64,000 nucleotides of DNA. Source: Bacteroidales bacterium (lineage in GTDB: Bacteria > Bacteroidota > Bacteroidia > Bacteroidales > UBA3663). The DNA lies in the NCBI GenBank assembly GCA_017449065.1, contig JAFSKF010000040.1:62001-126000 (forward strand). Direction: 5' to 3'. This document shows, one piece after another, positions 35,019-43,247 of this stretch. A model generated the notes under the pieces. It was not told the DNA's origin. It saw only the letters and a list, made by a program, of their open reading frames with translations, and made no database searches. How positions within the stretch are numbered: position 1 is the stretch's first letter; each line of letters begins with the position of its first letter. Made by a program: the position numbers and the translations under genes.

Positions 35019-35681
35019 ATGAATCCGATAGCTCACATAGAGACCGATTTCGGCAGTAAGTTCGGTGTGCCGCGTCAAAGCGGACTGGTGCCCGAACTTA
35101 TCGGCCGCATTGTGTTTGAACCGGCCTATCGGGTTCCGGAAGCATTTCGCGGTTTGGAAGGTTTTTCGCACATCTGGCTGTTGTGGGATTTCAGCGAAGC
35201 ACATCACGACGGATGGAGTCCGACGGTTCGTCCGCCCAGGTTGGGAGGGAACGTGCGTGTAGGAGTGTTTGCCACGCGGAGTCCGTTCCGGCCGAATCCC
35301 ATCGGACTGTCGTGTGTGCAGCTCGACCGGATTGAACTCGACAGCCCTGATGGACCGGTTCTGTGGGTGAGGGGAGCCGATCTGATGAACGGAACGCCGA
35401 TCTTCGACATCAAGCCGTATCTGCCGTTCACCGACAGCCACCCGGAAGCATCGGGCGGCTTTACGCAGCAAACGCTTCAGCAGCCGGAACTCGAAGTGGA
35501 GTTCGCGCCCGAGGTAGAACGCCTCTTGCCGGCCGATAAGCTGGAAGCCTTGCGAAAAGTATTGGCTGCCGATCCGCGTCCTCATTATCAGCACGATGAC
35601 AATCGCGTGTATGGTTTGGAGTTTAATGCATTAAATGTGCATTTTACAATCAAAAAAGAAAAAATTTCTGTGTTTTTATAA
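35019..35681 (+). CDS. trmO: tRNA (N6-threonylcarbamoyladenosine37-N6)-methyltransferase TrmO
   Basis: A 220-residue enzyme of the TrmO/TsaA (UPF0066) family, which methylates t6A37 in tRNA using SAM. Key motifs are GLEGFSHIWLLWDFSEAH, RVGVFATRSPFRPNPIGLS and the C-terminal DIKPYLPFTD. The region of about 150-220 matches the C-terminal domain of long forms. It begins 29 bases after the sensor gene and is probably read through from it. Confidence 0.9.
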   Translation: MNPIAHIETDFGSKFGVPRQSGLVPELIGRIVFEPAYRVPEAFRGLEGFSHIWLLWDFSEAHHDGWSPTVRPPRLGGNVRVGVFATRSPFRPNPIGLSCVQLDRIELDSPDGPVLWVRGADLMNGTPIFDIKPYLPFTDSHPEASGGFTQQTLQQPELEVEFAPEVERLLPADKLEALRKVLAADPRPHYQHDDNRVYGLEFNALNVHFTIKKEKISVFL

Positions 35682-35720
35682 AAATTTTAATATTTTTTAT
35701 AGAATTACGAAATAAATATG

Positions 35721-35728
35721 TATATTTG
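35721..35728 (+). promoter_or_regulatory. -7 box of the second fimbrial locus
   Basis: TATATTTG followed by GCACCCG and the start codon at 35735. The box ends 6 bases before ATG, so the transcript would have almost no leader. No TTTG box is well placed. Confidence 0.45.
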
Positions 35729-35734
35729 CACCCG

Positions 35735-36418
35735 ATGAAACATAAGGGTTTACTACTCACAATGGTAGTTGCGTCTATACCATTGTTCCAGCTATGGGCA
35801 CAATCTTCCCAAGAACCGGAATCCAGTTGTTGGCTGGAACGGGTTCCTGTTGCCGTCAAGAGCAATCTGTTGCTTGACGGAGCCACACTTGCGAACCTTT
35901 CAGCCGAAGTCGGTTTGGGTGATTGCTGGAGTTTGAGCTTCGATGCCGTGACTCCTTGGTGGGATTCGAACGACAACGGGAAAGTCCGTACCACGCGGAT
36001 GATGCTGTTTGGCGGAGAGGGCCGATGGTATATGCATCGTTGGAAGAGTGCCTCGACCGCCTTTGCGGGTCCGTATTTAGGCGTGTATGGCTATGGTGGA
36101 CGCTATGATGTTTGCCGATGGAGCGATGCTCGCGAGAAATCGCGCGGCTACAGAAGCGAGAATCTCTTCTCTGCAGGCATCGATGCCGGCTATTCGTTCC
36201 GGATTTCCCAGTGGTGGCGTCTCGATTTGACGGTCGGAGTGGGCTATATTCAATCCGATTACAAGCACTACGACGTCATTCACCGGAAATATCGCATGAA
36301 GCATTATAACGGATCGTTCTCGAATGTGCTTCCTACGCGAGCCGGCATAAGCGTTTCGTGGTTGATCGGTCAGTGCCGTCAGCATAAGATAAGCAGACAG
36401 AAAGGAGATGCACGATGA
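35735..36418 (+). CDS. DUF3575 family protein, exported
   Basis: A 227-residue protein starting at ATG 35735 (a TTG three codons upstream is less likely), with a signal peptide ending near LWAQ. The mature part follows the DUF3575 pattern: VAVKSNLLLDGATLANLSAE near the start, then FDAVTPWWDSND, GGEGRWYMHRW, GPYLGVYGYGGRYDV and a barrel-like C-terminus. These small outer-membrane proteins accompany Mfa/FimA-type fimbrial operons. It overlaps the next gene by ATGA, so the genes are translationally coupled. Confidence 0.8.
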   Translation: MKHKGLLLTMVVASIPLFQLWAQSSQEPESSCWLERVPVAVKSNLLLDGATLANLSAEVGLGDCWSLSFDAVTPWWDSNDNGKVRTTRMMLFGGEGRWYMHRWKSASTAFAGPYLGVYGYGGRYDVCRWSDAREKSRGYRSENLFSAGIDAGYSFRISQWWRLDLTVGVGYIQSDYKHYDVIHRKYRMKHYNGSFSNVLPTRAGISVSWLIGQCRQHKISRQKGDAR

Positions 36419-37545
36419 TGAATTTCCGTAAATTCCTGCTCCTTCTGTTGTCGGGCGCAGTTGCTTTGGCATCGTGCACCTTCGATAAGCTATATACTCG
36501 CGAAGAAATCGAAGCGATGGTGGCCGAGGAAGGGTCTGCACATCTGACTTTCTATGTTGACTGGAGCGACACAGAGACGCCTACCGGCATGACGCTCTAT
36601 CTCTTCCCGAATACGGGCAAGCCTGCCGTCGATACGGTTCCCTATGTGTATCACACCAATACGGTGGATGTCTTCACCACGACGGTGCCCGATCAGGATT
36701 ATTCGGTCATCTGCTTCAATCAGTCGGAGACGGAGTTCGCCAACCTGAAGTTCTCGTTCAGCAGTTTTGCCGAATCGCAAGTGATGCTGAAGGAAGAAAG
36801 CGAACAGACGGACGAGAATACAAAGGTGTTCGGTACGCAGATTACCCGAGGCTTCAACGCCAGCGGCACCTTGAGGCCGAAAGGCTTGTCGATAGCATCA
36901 CGTCCTTCTGTCAAGGGTTCCGTTACCCGAGGCTTCAACGCCAGCGGCACTTTGCGTCCGCGTTCGGTAATCAATGGCGTCAATCTGAAGGTCAACGTGT
37001 ACGGTTTGAAGAGTGCAAAAGCAGTGGAAGGTTCCATCACCAACATGAGTGCCGGTTACCGCATGGGCATCAGCCGGACCATCGAAACCACCTGCGATAT
37101 GCATTTGGGCAATTGGGATCTCTCGGTGAACGAAAACGATTCCCTGCCGGGTTCTATCGAGACCGTGTTCGGAACATTCGGCCTTCCAAGCAATCTGACC
37201 AGCTACGCACCTGCCACCCGAAGCTTGGCCGACGATACGCAGGACATCTGCCTCAACCTCTCGTTCTTCCTGATTAACGGCGATACCGTCCGCTTCAGCC
37301 GGAACCTGACGCAGGAGTTCGTCGAGCAGTTCGAGAAAGCTCATCAGATAGGCATCGAAACCGGAGAGACCGTTGCCGAAATCGAAGTGGAAGTCGGAAC
37401 GAGCACCGAGAAGGTGAATCCCGATTCCACCTACGTTGACAATGTCACCGAGCAGGGCGGCCTGATTCTTCCGAAGGTGGTGAACGGTTTGTCGGTGGGT
37501 GTCAACGATTGGGGCGATACCAACATCATCGACATCAGCTTCTAA
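36415..37545 (+). CDS. DUF5119 family fimbrial-locus lipoprotein
   Basis: A 376-residue lipoprotein (lipobox LASC, Cys21), followed by the DUF5119 pattern CTFDKLYTREEIEAMV. The protein is probably anchored in the outer membrane and may be the fimbrial anchor or assembly factor. A 12-residue segment, TRGFNASGTLRP, occurs twice (about residues 144-155 and 171-182), from a DNA repeat spaced 81 bases. It lies between the DUF3575 gene and a fimbrillin, the usual order in such loci. The ATG at 36418 is an equally possible start. Confidence 0.78.
   Translation: MMNFRKFLLLLLSGAVALASCTFDKLYTREEIEAMVAEEGSAHLTFYVDWSDTETPTGMTLYLFPNTGKPAVDTVPYVYHTNTVDVFTTTVPDQDYSVICFNQSETEFANLKFSFSSFAESQVMLKEESEQTDENTKVFGTQITRGFNASGTLRPKGLSIASRPSVKGSVTRGFNASGTLRPRSVINGVNLKVNVYGLKSAKAVEGSITNMSAGYRMGISRTIETTCDMHLGNWDLSVNENDSLPGSIETVFGTFGLPSNLTSYAPATRSLADDTQDICLNLSFFLINGDTVRFSRNLTQEFVEQFEKAHQIGIETGETVAEIEVEVGTSTEKVNPDSTYVDNVTEQGGLILPKVVNGLSVGVNDWGDTNIIDISF
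36841..36960 (+). repeat. Internal 39-base direct repeat in the DUF5119 gene
   Basis: Copies begin at 36841 and 36922, 81 bases apart. Each encodes (I/V)TRGFNASGTLRP. The copies differ at only a few bases, suggesting a recent duplication. Confidence 0.75.
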
Positions 37546-37611
37546 TATATAATAATGTGTCTATAAACTAAAACTATATTACTCATCAAAAACTTAAACA
37601 TTCCATTTGTT

Positions 37612-38598
37612 ATGAAAAAAGTTTTATTTGTGGCTGCTTCTGCAGCGCTCGTTATGAGCAGTTGCTCAAACGAAATTTCTGAGTCTTTCAAGACTTCGTT
37701 CGACGAAAGAACTCCTCTCACCGTATCAACCTACACTCCAGGTCTGACCCGTGTTGCTGCCGGAAGCGATGCAGTTGTAGTCAATGACGCAGCCCTGCAG
37801 GCTGGCGGATTCTGGCTTGCCGCTACAGCCGCCGGAGAAGAAGAGGACCTGATCAGCGCTTCTCTTTTCACCTACAGTGCAGGTGCATGGAGCAGCAGCC
37901 TGGACGAAATCTACTGGCCTCTCGATCCGAGCACTGTGGTCAGCTTCTACGGCTTCTACAATAATAGTTCCGAAATTGCTCCTGAAGGTCTGAACACCGG
38001 CACCGTAGCTCTGTCTCCAGACGGTGAGACCGATCTGATGGCTGTTTACAAGGCAACCTCATTGGCTGGCAACAACGGAAGCAGCAATGTTTCGCTCGCT
38101 TTCGATCACATCCTTGCACAGGTTACTTTCAACGTCACTCCTGCCATTAGCGGCTATCAGTATGTAATTGGCGACATCTCAGTCGAGGCTCCTTACGGCC
38201 TGAACTACAGCCTTTCTGAGAAGGCTTTCATGGCTCCAACCGATGCCGTTCCTGAGTCTCCAACCCATACATACGCCGTAAATTCCGGCGAAACTTCCGA
38301 ACAGTATCTCACCAGTGGCGATACCATTACCACCACCTCGAAGGTGGGTCGCACCCTGATGGTTACTCCAGGTTCTTGCACCCTCAGCATCACCTATCAG
38401 ATCAACGTAATGGATGGCAATGGCGGCGTGGCTCAGCTCAATCAATATAAGACGGCTTCTGCCACCTTCACAGCCGTTGCCGGCAAGAGCAATGTCCTGA
38501 ACATCTCTTTGAGCCCGGACAATGTGCCGCTTTCCGTCAGCGCTTCTGTGAATGGTTGGGACGCTACTGCCAACAACATTACCCCGACTTTGGAATAA
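37612..38598 (+). CDS. Fimbrillin family protein (Mfa-like)
   Basis: A 328-residue exported lipoprotein (lipobox SSC, about Cys18). The typical fimbrillin features are TPGLTRVAAG near residue 45, a possible Arg-protease site, WPLDPSTVVSFYGFYN, and the LAFDHILAQVTFNVTP core strand. The gene uses abundant, highly expressed-type codons. It is the last gene of the DUF3575-DUF5119-fimbrillin locus and is probably the major fimbrial subunit of it. It lies 66 bases after the DUF5119 gene. Confidence 0.85.
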   Translation: MKKVLFVAASAALVMSSCSNEISESFKTSFDERTPLTVSTYTPGLTRVAAGSDAVVVNDAALQAGGFWLAATAAGEEEDLISASLFTYSAGAWSSSLDEIYWPLDPSTVVSFYGFYNNSSEIAPEGLNTGTVALSPDGETDLMAVYKATSLAGNNGSSNVSLAFDHILAQVTFNVTPAISGYQYVIGDISVEAPYGLNYSLSEKAFMAPTDAVPESPTHTYAVNSGETSEQYLTSGDTITTTSKVGRTLMVTPGSCTLSITYQINVMDGNGGVAQLNQYKTASATFTAVAGKSNVLNISLSPDNVPLSVSASVNGWDATANNITPTLE

Positions 38599-38648
38599 GG
38601 CATTCCGTTCGACGGAAATTTTTATTATAAGCAGCGTGTGACAGACGG

Positions 38649-41429
38649 ATGAAACGACTCTGCGTAACCATTCCGCTATGCTTATCGCTTGCTTTCCAGC
38701 TACAGGCCCGACAGGTTATCAATCTGTCGGGTTCTTGGTTAAGTAAGCAGGCGACGGCACCTACTGTGCAGACATCCTGGACCTACCAGCCCTACAGCAG
38801 TTTCTATGAGACGGACAAGCGCTTCGAACCATTCCGGAAGGAGGGTGCCCCGGTGCTGAATCCGTACATCATGACTCCCCGAAAGCTTTTCGTGGGAGAG
38901 GAGGACTATGTGGAGCGGATTGAGGTGCCGGCCGATTGGGAGCATCAGCGGGTCACGCTTTTGCTGGAGCGGGTTCACATTAAGAGCCGGGTGTTCGTCA
39001 ACGGGGTGGAGGCCGCCTCGCTCTATGGCTGCCCCGAGATGGGGAAGGGCTGCCGCAGTCTGGGCGCTCCGCATCTGTACGATGTGTCCGGTCTGCTCCT
39101 GGCCGGTCAGGCCAACGAGCTACGGGTGTCGGTGAGCAATACGCTCGACCGGATTCCCATGTCGAAGAACTCGTACAGCATCAGCGACAACTGTCAGGGG
39201 AATTGGAACGGCGTAGTCGGTCGCATCCAGCTCATTGCGCAGCCCGTCGTCAGTTTGCAGTATTCCGATACGCAGGTCTTTCCCGATGTCAGCCGGCAGG
39301 AAGCGCAGGTCCGTTTGCTGCTGCGCTACGGAACGCCCTACCGGAAAGGCCGGCCTTTGGCTCGCAAGCCGCAGAAGCTGACGTTGCGATTCCGCAGCGA
39401 AGCCGGCGAGCAGCAGTTTCCGGTGCTTTTGTCGGCCGACAGTCTTGTTTGGGAAGGCCGTTTGCCGAATTTCACCCGAACCTGGGACGAGCATCGTCCC
39501 GATCTCTATCACTTGCAGATCTCTTTGCTCGATAGGCAGGGGCACGAACTCGATTCGCAGGATGTGACCTTCGGCATGCGCGAGGTGTCGGCCGATGCCC
39601 ATTATGTCCGCATCAACGGGAAGCCTGTCTTCCTGCGCGGCAACGTCGATGGTGCCCAGTTCCCGCTTACGGGCCATCCTGCCACCGATGCTCCCTATTG
39701 GATTCACTACTTCCAGGCGCTTCGGCAATGGGGCTTCAACATGGTGCGCTTCCACAGCTGGTGTCCGCCGGAAGTCGCCTTTGCCGTAGCCGACAGCCTG
39801 GGATTCTATTTGCAGCCGGAATGTTCGTCGTGGCCGAATCACACCGTCATGCCCCGGGAGGGCAACGATGTGGAGCGCTACATCGAGCAGGAAGCCGAGC
39901 AGATCCTGCGGGCTTATGGCAACCATCCTTCGTTTGTCTTGTTTTCGGGTGGCAACGAGCCCAAGGGCACCGAGTGGGTGAAGATGGCAGAGCGGTGGAC
40001 GGCTTATTGGGCCAAGAAAGATCCGCGACGTCTCTACACCGGTTTCGCCACCGGCGGCAGCTGGGCTTGGGCAAGGGGCAACCAGTTCCACATGCGGGCA
40101 GGCTTGCGCGGTCTCGACTGGAACCGCCGTCAGCCCGAAAGCATGTCCGATTTCAGTGCCGCCATCGACACGCTCCGCCAGCCCTTCCTTGCGCACGAGG
40201 TGGGGCAGTGGTGCGCCTATCCGAACCTCCGCGAGATTCCCAAATTCACGGGCCTGATGCAGCCCAGCTTCCATCTCATTGCCCGTCAGTTCCTGCAGCA
40301 GGCGGGCATGGCGCAGCTGGCCGATTCGTTCGTGCTGGCTTCCGGCCGTCTGCAGATGCTGTGCTATAAGCATGAGCTGGAGCGCTTGCGTCGCACCCGC
40401 AACTATGGCGGTTACGCCCTGCTCTCCATTGCCGATTATCTGGGCCAGGGAACCGCCACCGAGGGCATGCTCGATGTGTTCTACGACCCCAAGCCTTACG
40501 CCACCCCCGAAGAATGGCTTCAGTGGGCGGGTCCGGTGGTGCCTCTCTTGCGCACCCGAAGGTTCACGTATGCTGCGTCCGACACGATTCGCCTGGGTCT
40601 TGAGCTCTCGAACCTTGGCGCCGACACCCTCAGGCAAGCCGTCGCTTCGTGGACGCTCTCCGACGCCAGCGGGCACGTCTATGCCTCCCGGACCTATGCC
40701 CCGCAGGATTATCCTTTTGGCAGCGGCCTCGAAATCGCGCACGAGGTCTTGCCCTTGTCCGCACTGGCTTTGGCCGATGCCACCGCGCTGGAGTTCCGGC
40801 TTCAGGTGGGGCCTTACAGCAACCGTTGGCGTTTCTGGGTCTATCCCGATGCTCCCGATTTGCAGGAGGGCGATGTCTATGTCACCCGTGTGCCCGATGC
40901 CAAGGCGCAGCAGGTGTTGGCTCGGGGCGGGAAAGTGCTGCTCCTGGCAGCCAATCAGGTCAACTACGGGCGCGGCATCCGTCAGTCCTTGCTGCCCGTT
41001 TTCTGGAATCCGCTTTGGATGGGCGACTATTCATCGCAGACCTACGGATTGCTGATTCGCCACCAGAGTCCGATGTTCCGCCATTTTCCCACCTCGTTCC
41101 ACAGCGACCTCCAGTGGTGGGAAATCGTGAACCGTTCCTATCCGATGCTGCTCGATGATATGCCTGCCGATCTGGTTCCCACGGTGCAGTCCATCGGCTA
41201 TGCGCTCAGCACTTCCCGCATGGGCGTTATCTTCGAGGCCCGCGTCGGCAGCGGTCGGATCGTGGTCGTCAATGCCGACCTGAACACGAATCTCAGCCAT
41301 CGCATTGCAGCCCGTCAGCTCCGGTCTTCCATCCTGCAATACATGAATTCCGCTGACTTCCAGCCCCGCACATCGGTCACCTGGCAGCAGGTTTACGACC
41401 TTTTTGTGAAGTATAAGCAGATTTTATAG
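38649..41429 (+). CDS. Glycoside hydrolase family 2 protein
   Basis: A 926-residue exported glycosidase with a signal peptide (ending about LQARQ). The N-terminal sugar-binding jelly roll (about 25-200) has RVFVNGVEAASLYGCPEMG, and an Ig-like domain precedes the TIM barrel. The acid/base Glu is probably Glu437 in SGGNEPKG and the nucleophile Glu517 in HEVGQW. It is close to the beta-galactosidase/glucuronidase-like GH2 group. No TonB receptor partner is near. The likely role is trimming side chains of plant or host glycans in the periplasm. The substrate is not determinable. The gene is relatively GC-rich and starts 51 bases after the fimbrillin. Confidence 0.83.
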   Translation: MKRLCVTIPLCLSLAFQLQARQVINLSGSWLSKQATAPTVQTSWTYQPYSSFYETDKRFEPFRKEGAPVLNPYIMTPRKLFVGEEDYVERIEVPADWEHQRVTLLLERVHIKSRVFVNGVEAASLYGCPEMGKGCRSLGAPHLYDVSGLLLAGQANELRVSVSNTLDRIPMSKNSYSISDNCQGNWNGVVGRIQLIAQPVVSLQYSDTQVFPDVSRQEAQVRLLLRYGTPYRKGRPLARKPQKLTLRFRSEAGEQQFPVLLSADSLVWEGRLPNFTRTWDEHRPDLYHLQISLLDRQGHELDSQDVTFGMREVSADAHYVRINGKPVFLRGNVDGAQFPLTGHPATDAPYWIHYFQALRQWGFNMVRFHSWCPPEVAFAVADSLGFYLQPECSSWPNHTVMPREGNDVERYIEQEAEQILRAYGNHPSFVLFSGGNEPKGTEWVKMAERWTAYWAKKDPRRLYTGFATGGSWAWARGNQFHMRAGLRGLDWNRRQPESMSDFSAAIDTLRQPFLAHEVGQWCAYPNLREIPKFTGLMQPSFHLIARQFLQQAGMAQLADSFVLASGRLQMLCYKHELERLRRTRNYGGYALLSIADYLGQGTATEGMLDVFYDPKPYATPEEWLQWAGPVVPLLRTRRFTYAASDTIRLGLELSNLGADTLRQAVASWTLSDASGHVYASRTYAPQDYPFGSGLEIAHEVLPLSALALADATALEFRLQVGPYSNRWRFWVYPDAPDLQEGDVYVTRVPDAKAQQVLARGGKVLLLAANQVNYGRGIRQSLLPVFWNPLWMGDYSSQTYGLLIRHQSPMFRHFPTSFHSDLQWWEIVNRSYPMLLDDMPADLVPTVQSIGYALSTSRMGVIFEARVGSGRIVVVNADLNTNLSHRIAARQLRSSILQYMNSADFQPRTSVTWQQVYDLFVKYKQIL

Positions 41430-41533
41430 CCGAACTCTCTTTTTTCCCGCCCGATTTTGCGGGAATTGCAAAATATTCTCCCCTTTTCCCCACATTTTTC
41501 CCCCGATTGCTGCGCTGTTTCGGAAAAAAGATG

Positions 41534-41541
41534 TATATTTG
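41534..41541 (+). promoter_or_regulatory. -7 box upstream of the 58-residue gene
   Basis: TATATTTG followed by GCACCCGA, identical in its flank to the box at 35721-35728. It is 35 bases before ATG 41577. Confidence 0.5.
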
Positions 41542-41576
41542 CACCCGAATAGTTCAATATTTAATACCTATTAGTC

Positions 41577-41753
41577 ATGAAGATAGGTGATAACGTACTG
41601 ATTTCGCCCGAAGTAACTCACAAGAGCGACTGGACACTGGGCACGGTGATTGAAGTGGAAGCAAATCCCTTTGTGGGCACAGTGATTTCTGTTAAGACTC
41701 CCGCCGGAGAAATCTACTTCGATAAGGAATATATGTTCAAGTCTGCCAATTGA
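41577..41753 (+). CDS. 58-residue small protein, SH3-like
   Basis: A 58-residue protein beginning MKIGDNVLISPEVTHKSDW and ending FKSAN. The alternating hydrophobic pattern (GDNVLIS, GTVIEVE, GTVISVK, GEIYF) suggests a small beta-barrel. I do not know a function. Its start has a nearby -7 box. Immediately after its stop (5 bases) lies a vapD-like remnant. In other bacteria VapD toxins are paired with a small upstream antitoxin gene, so this could be an orphan partner; that is inference. Confidence 0.6.
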   Translation: MKIGDNVLISPEVTHKSDWTLGTVIEVEANPFVGTVISVKTPAGEIYFDKEYMFKSAN

Positions 41754-41758
41754 ATCCT

Positions 41759-41848
41759 ATGTACGCACTCAGTTTCGATATGAACATCGGTGACCTGGAG
41801 GAGCACTACGGTGATCTGGAAAGAATACGCGGGCTCCGAACCGTCTGA
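41759..41848 (+). pseudogene. vapD-like N-terminal remnant
   Basis: ATG 41759 gives MYALSFDMNIGDLEEHYGDL before the frame ends in unrelated residues at 41848. The first ~20 residues resemble the N-terminus of VapD (Cas2-like ribonuclease). The full protein is about 90 residues, so only a fifth remains. The frame continues into sequence that belongs to another gene read in a different frame. Confidence 0.5.
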
Positions 41849-41978
41849 CATCACTTCCGTCAACGCCAATGAGACAGATAACGCCGTTTATTACGACCTC
41901 AGCGGCCGTCGCACCACCGGAAAGCCGGGCGAAAAGGGTCTCTTCGTGAAGGACGGCAAGAAGATTCTTGTGAAATAA
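41811..41978 (+). pseudogene. Detached C-terminal sorting-tail fragment of a surface protein
   Basis: The frame from 41811 reads VIWKEYAGSEPSDITSVNAN and ends AVYYDLSGRRTTGKPGEKGL plus a lysine-rich terminus, stop at 41978. This is the typical end of a secreted glycosidase or adhesin of this lineage (compare the tail at 12967-13100 and in the GH105 protein). The body of the gene is missing, and its 5' side is joined to the vapD-like remnant. The junction lies near 41811-41820. Confidence 0.6.
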
Positions 41979-41990
41979 TCCCGAACTGTC

Positions 41991-42195
41991 GGAAACGCTC
42001 AAAAGACGTTTTGAAGACTTCCGGCGGCTCCGGAAACGCCCAAAAGACGTTTTGGAGACTTCCGGCGGCTCCGGAAACGCTCAAAAGACGTTTTGAAGAC
42101 TTCCTGCGGCTCCGGAAACGCCCAAAAGACGTTTTGAAGACTTCCGGCGGCTCCGGAAACGTCCAAAAGACGTTTTGGAGACTTCCGAACCGTTC
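41991..42195 (+). repeat. Array of five 41-base tandem repeats
   Basis: Units begin at 41991, 42032, 42073, 42114 and 42155. Each unit reads GGAAACGCTCAAAAGACGTT, then TTGAAGACTTCCGGCGGCTCC. The TTCCGG...CCGGAA arms are palindromic across the unit boundary. Period 41 is not a multiple of three, so the array is not protein coding. Confidence 0.9.
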
Positions 42196-42392
42196 GGAAA
42201 CCTTGCGCGGGGCGGAAATGACCTCGCCGAACCGTTCGGAAACCCTGCGCGGGGCGGAAACGACCTCGCCGAACCGTTCGGAACCCTTGCGCGGGGCGGA
42301 AACGACCTCGCCGAACCGTTCGGAAACCTTGCGCGGGGTGGAAATGACCTCGCCGAACCGTTCGGAAACCCTGCGCGGGGCGGAAACGAAGT
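42196..42392 (+). repeat. Array of 4.7 units of a 42-base tandem repeat
   Basis: Units start at 42196, 42238, 42280, 42322 and 42364, the last incomplete. Each has the near-palindrome CCGAACCGTTCGG and a GCGCGGGGCGGAAA core. It is joined without gap to the 41-base array, sharing the GGAAAC start. An open frame through it would give 14-residue repeats, but it has no start context or downstream domain, so I treat it as non-coding. The remaining gap to 42527 shows only the promoter at 42497. Confidence 0.9.
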
Positions 42393-42496
42393 AAGAATTT
42401 GAATCCGTAATCTGTTTTCGGGCAGGTTACGGATTCTTTTTCGGCCCGGGGGTGAGATTTTTGGGGCGGGAAGGTGGGAATATTGGAAATAATGCG

Positions 42497-42504
42497 TATC
42501 TTTG
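42497..42504 (+). promoter_or_regulatory. -7 box of the plug protein/GH105 operon
   Basis: TATCTTTG, 23 bases before ATG 42528. Confidence 0.55.
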
Positions 42505-42527
42505 CGCCGACAAACTAACCATCGCTT

Positions 42528-43247
42528 ATGAAAAACTTAGGAAAAATCTGCGTGCTTCTGCTCTTGGCCGGATGCTGGCAGTCGGCAGAGGCAAAGAAGA
42601 CGAAGGCAAGCGAGCAGCATGTGTATTTCAACGGAGTGGTGACCGATGCCTTCAAAAGTCCGCTGAAAGGGGTGAGGGTCTATACGCGGTCGCGCAGCTA
42701 TTCCACACGGACCAACAAGGAAGGAAAGTTCGGCCTGACCGACGTCGGCGAGGGCGATACGCTGCACCTGGAATATCAGAAGCAGCACTACGCCATCCCC
42801 GTGCAGGGACGTCGGGGCATGCGCATCGTCCTGGGCGACCAGCTGGTGCCGCAGGCCTCGGAGGATCAGGAACTGGCCGACATCGGCTACGGGTTCGTCA
42901 AGCGCCGCGAGAAGGTGATTTCGAGCAGCGGCATCCCCGGCGAGGTGCTGGCTCGCACCGGAAAGACCAATCTGCTCGATGCGATGATCGGGCTGGTGCC
43001 GGGGCTGTATGTGGTGCCCAACGGACGTCCAGGCATTTCGCCCACAGTGCGCATCAGGGGCGAGAACAGCATATTGGCCGACTGCACGCCGCTGTTTGTG
43101 GTCGATGGAGTGGTTACGCCGTCGCTCGACTATCTGAACATTCACGACGTGGAGAGCGTGGAGGTGCTGAAGGATGCATCCATCTACGGAGTGCGCGGTG
43201 CCAACGGCGCCATATTGGTACATACTAAAACAGGAAAACGAAAATGA
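42528..43247 (+). CDS. Stand-alone TonB-receptor plug-domain protein (SusC-like N-terminus, no barrel)
   Basis: A 239-residue exported protein with signal peptide (lipobox-like LAGC at Cys16). Residues 35-100 form a carboxypeptidase-regulatory-like beta-sandwich (VYFNGVVTDAFKSPLKGVRV). Residues 130-235 are a SusC-type plug (LLDAMIGLVPGLYVV, RIRGENSILA, PLFVVDGVV, VESVEVLKDASIYGVRGANG). The ~700-residue beta-barrel expected after the plug is absent and the gene ends cleanly, with an ATGA overlap into the GH105 gene. It may be a degenerate receptor, or a real soluble plug protein that interacts with a receptor in trans. Confidence 0.85.
   Translation: MKNLGKICVLLLLAGCWQSAEAKKTKASEQHVYFNGVVTDAFKSPLKGVRVYTRSRSYSTRTNKEGKFGLTDVGEGDTLHLEYQKQHYAIPVQGRRGMRIVLGDQLVPQASEDQELADIGYGFVKRREKVISSSGIPGEVLARTGKTNLLDAMIGLVPGLYVVPNGRPGISPTVRIRGENSILADCTPLFVVDGVVTPSLDYLNIHDVESVEVLKDASIYGVRGANGAILVHTKTGKRK

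Noticed and set aside
39120..40742. 540-codon open frame antisense to the GH2 gene
   Set aside because: GC-rich coding shadow; the GH2 protein on the other strand has catalytic motifs.
41991..42402. CRISPR-like or coding repeat array
   Set aside because: Units are directly adjacent with no unique spacers. The 41-base unit shifts frame each copy, and the frames through the array have no domain or start context.
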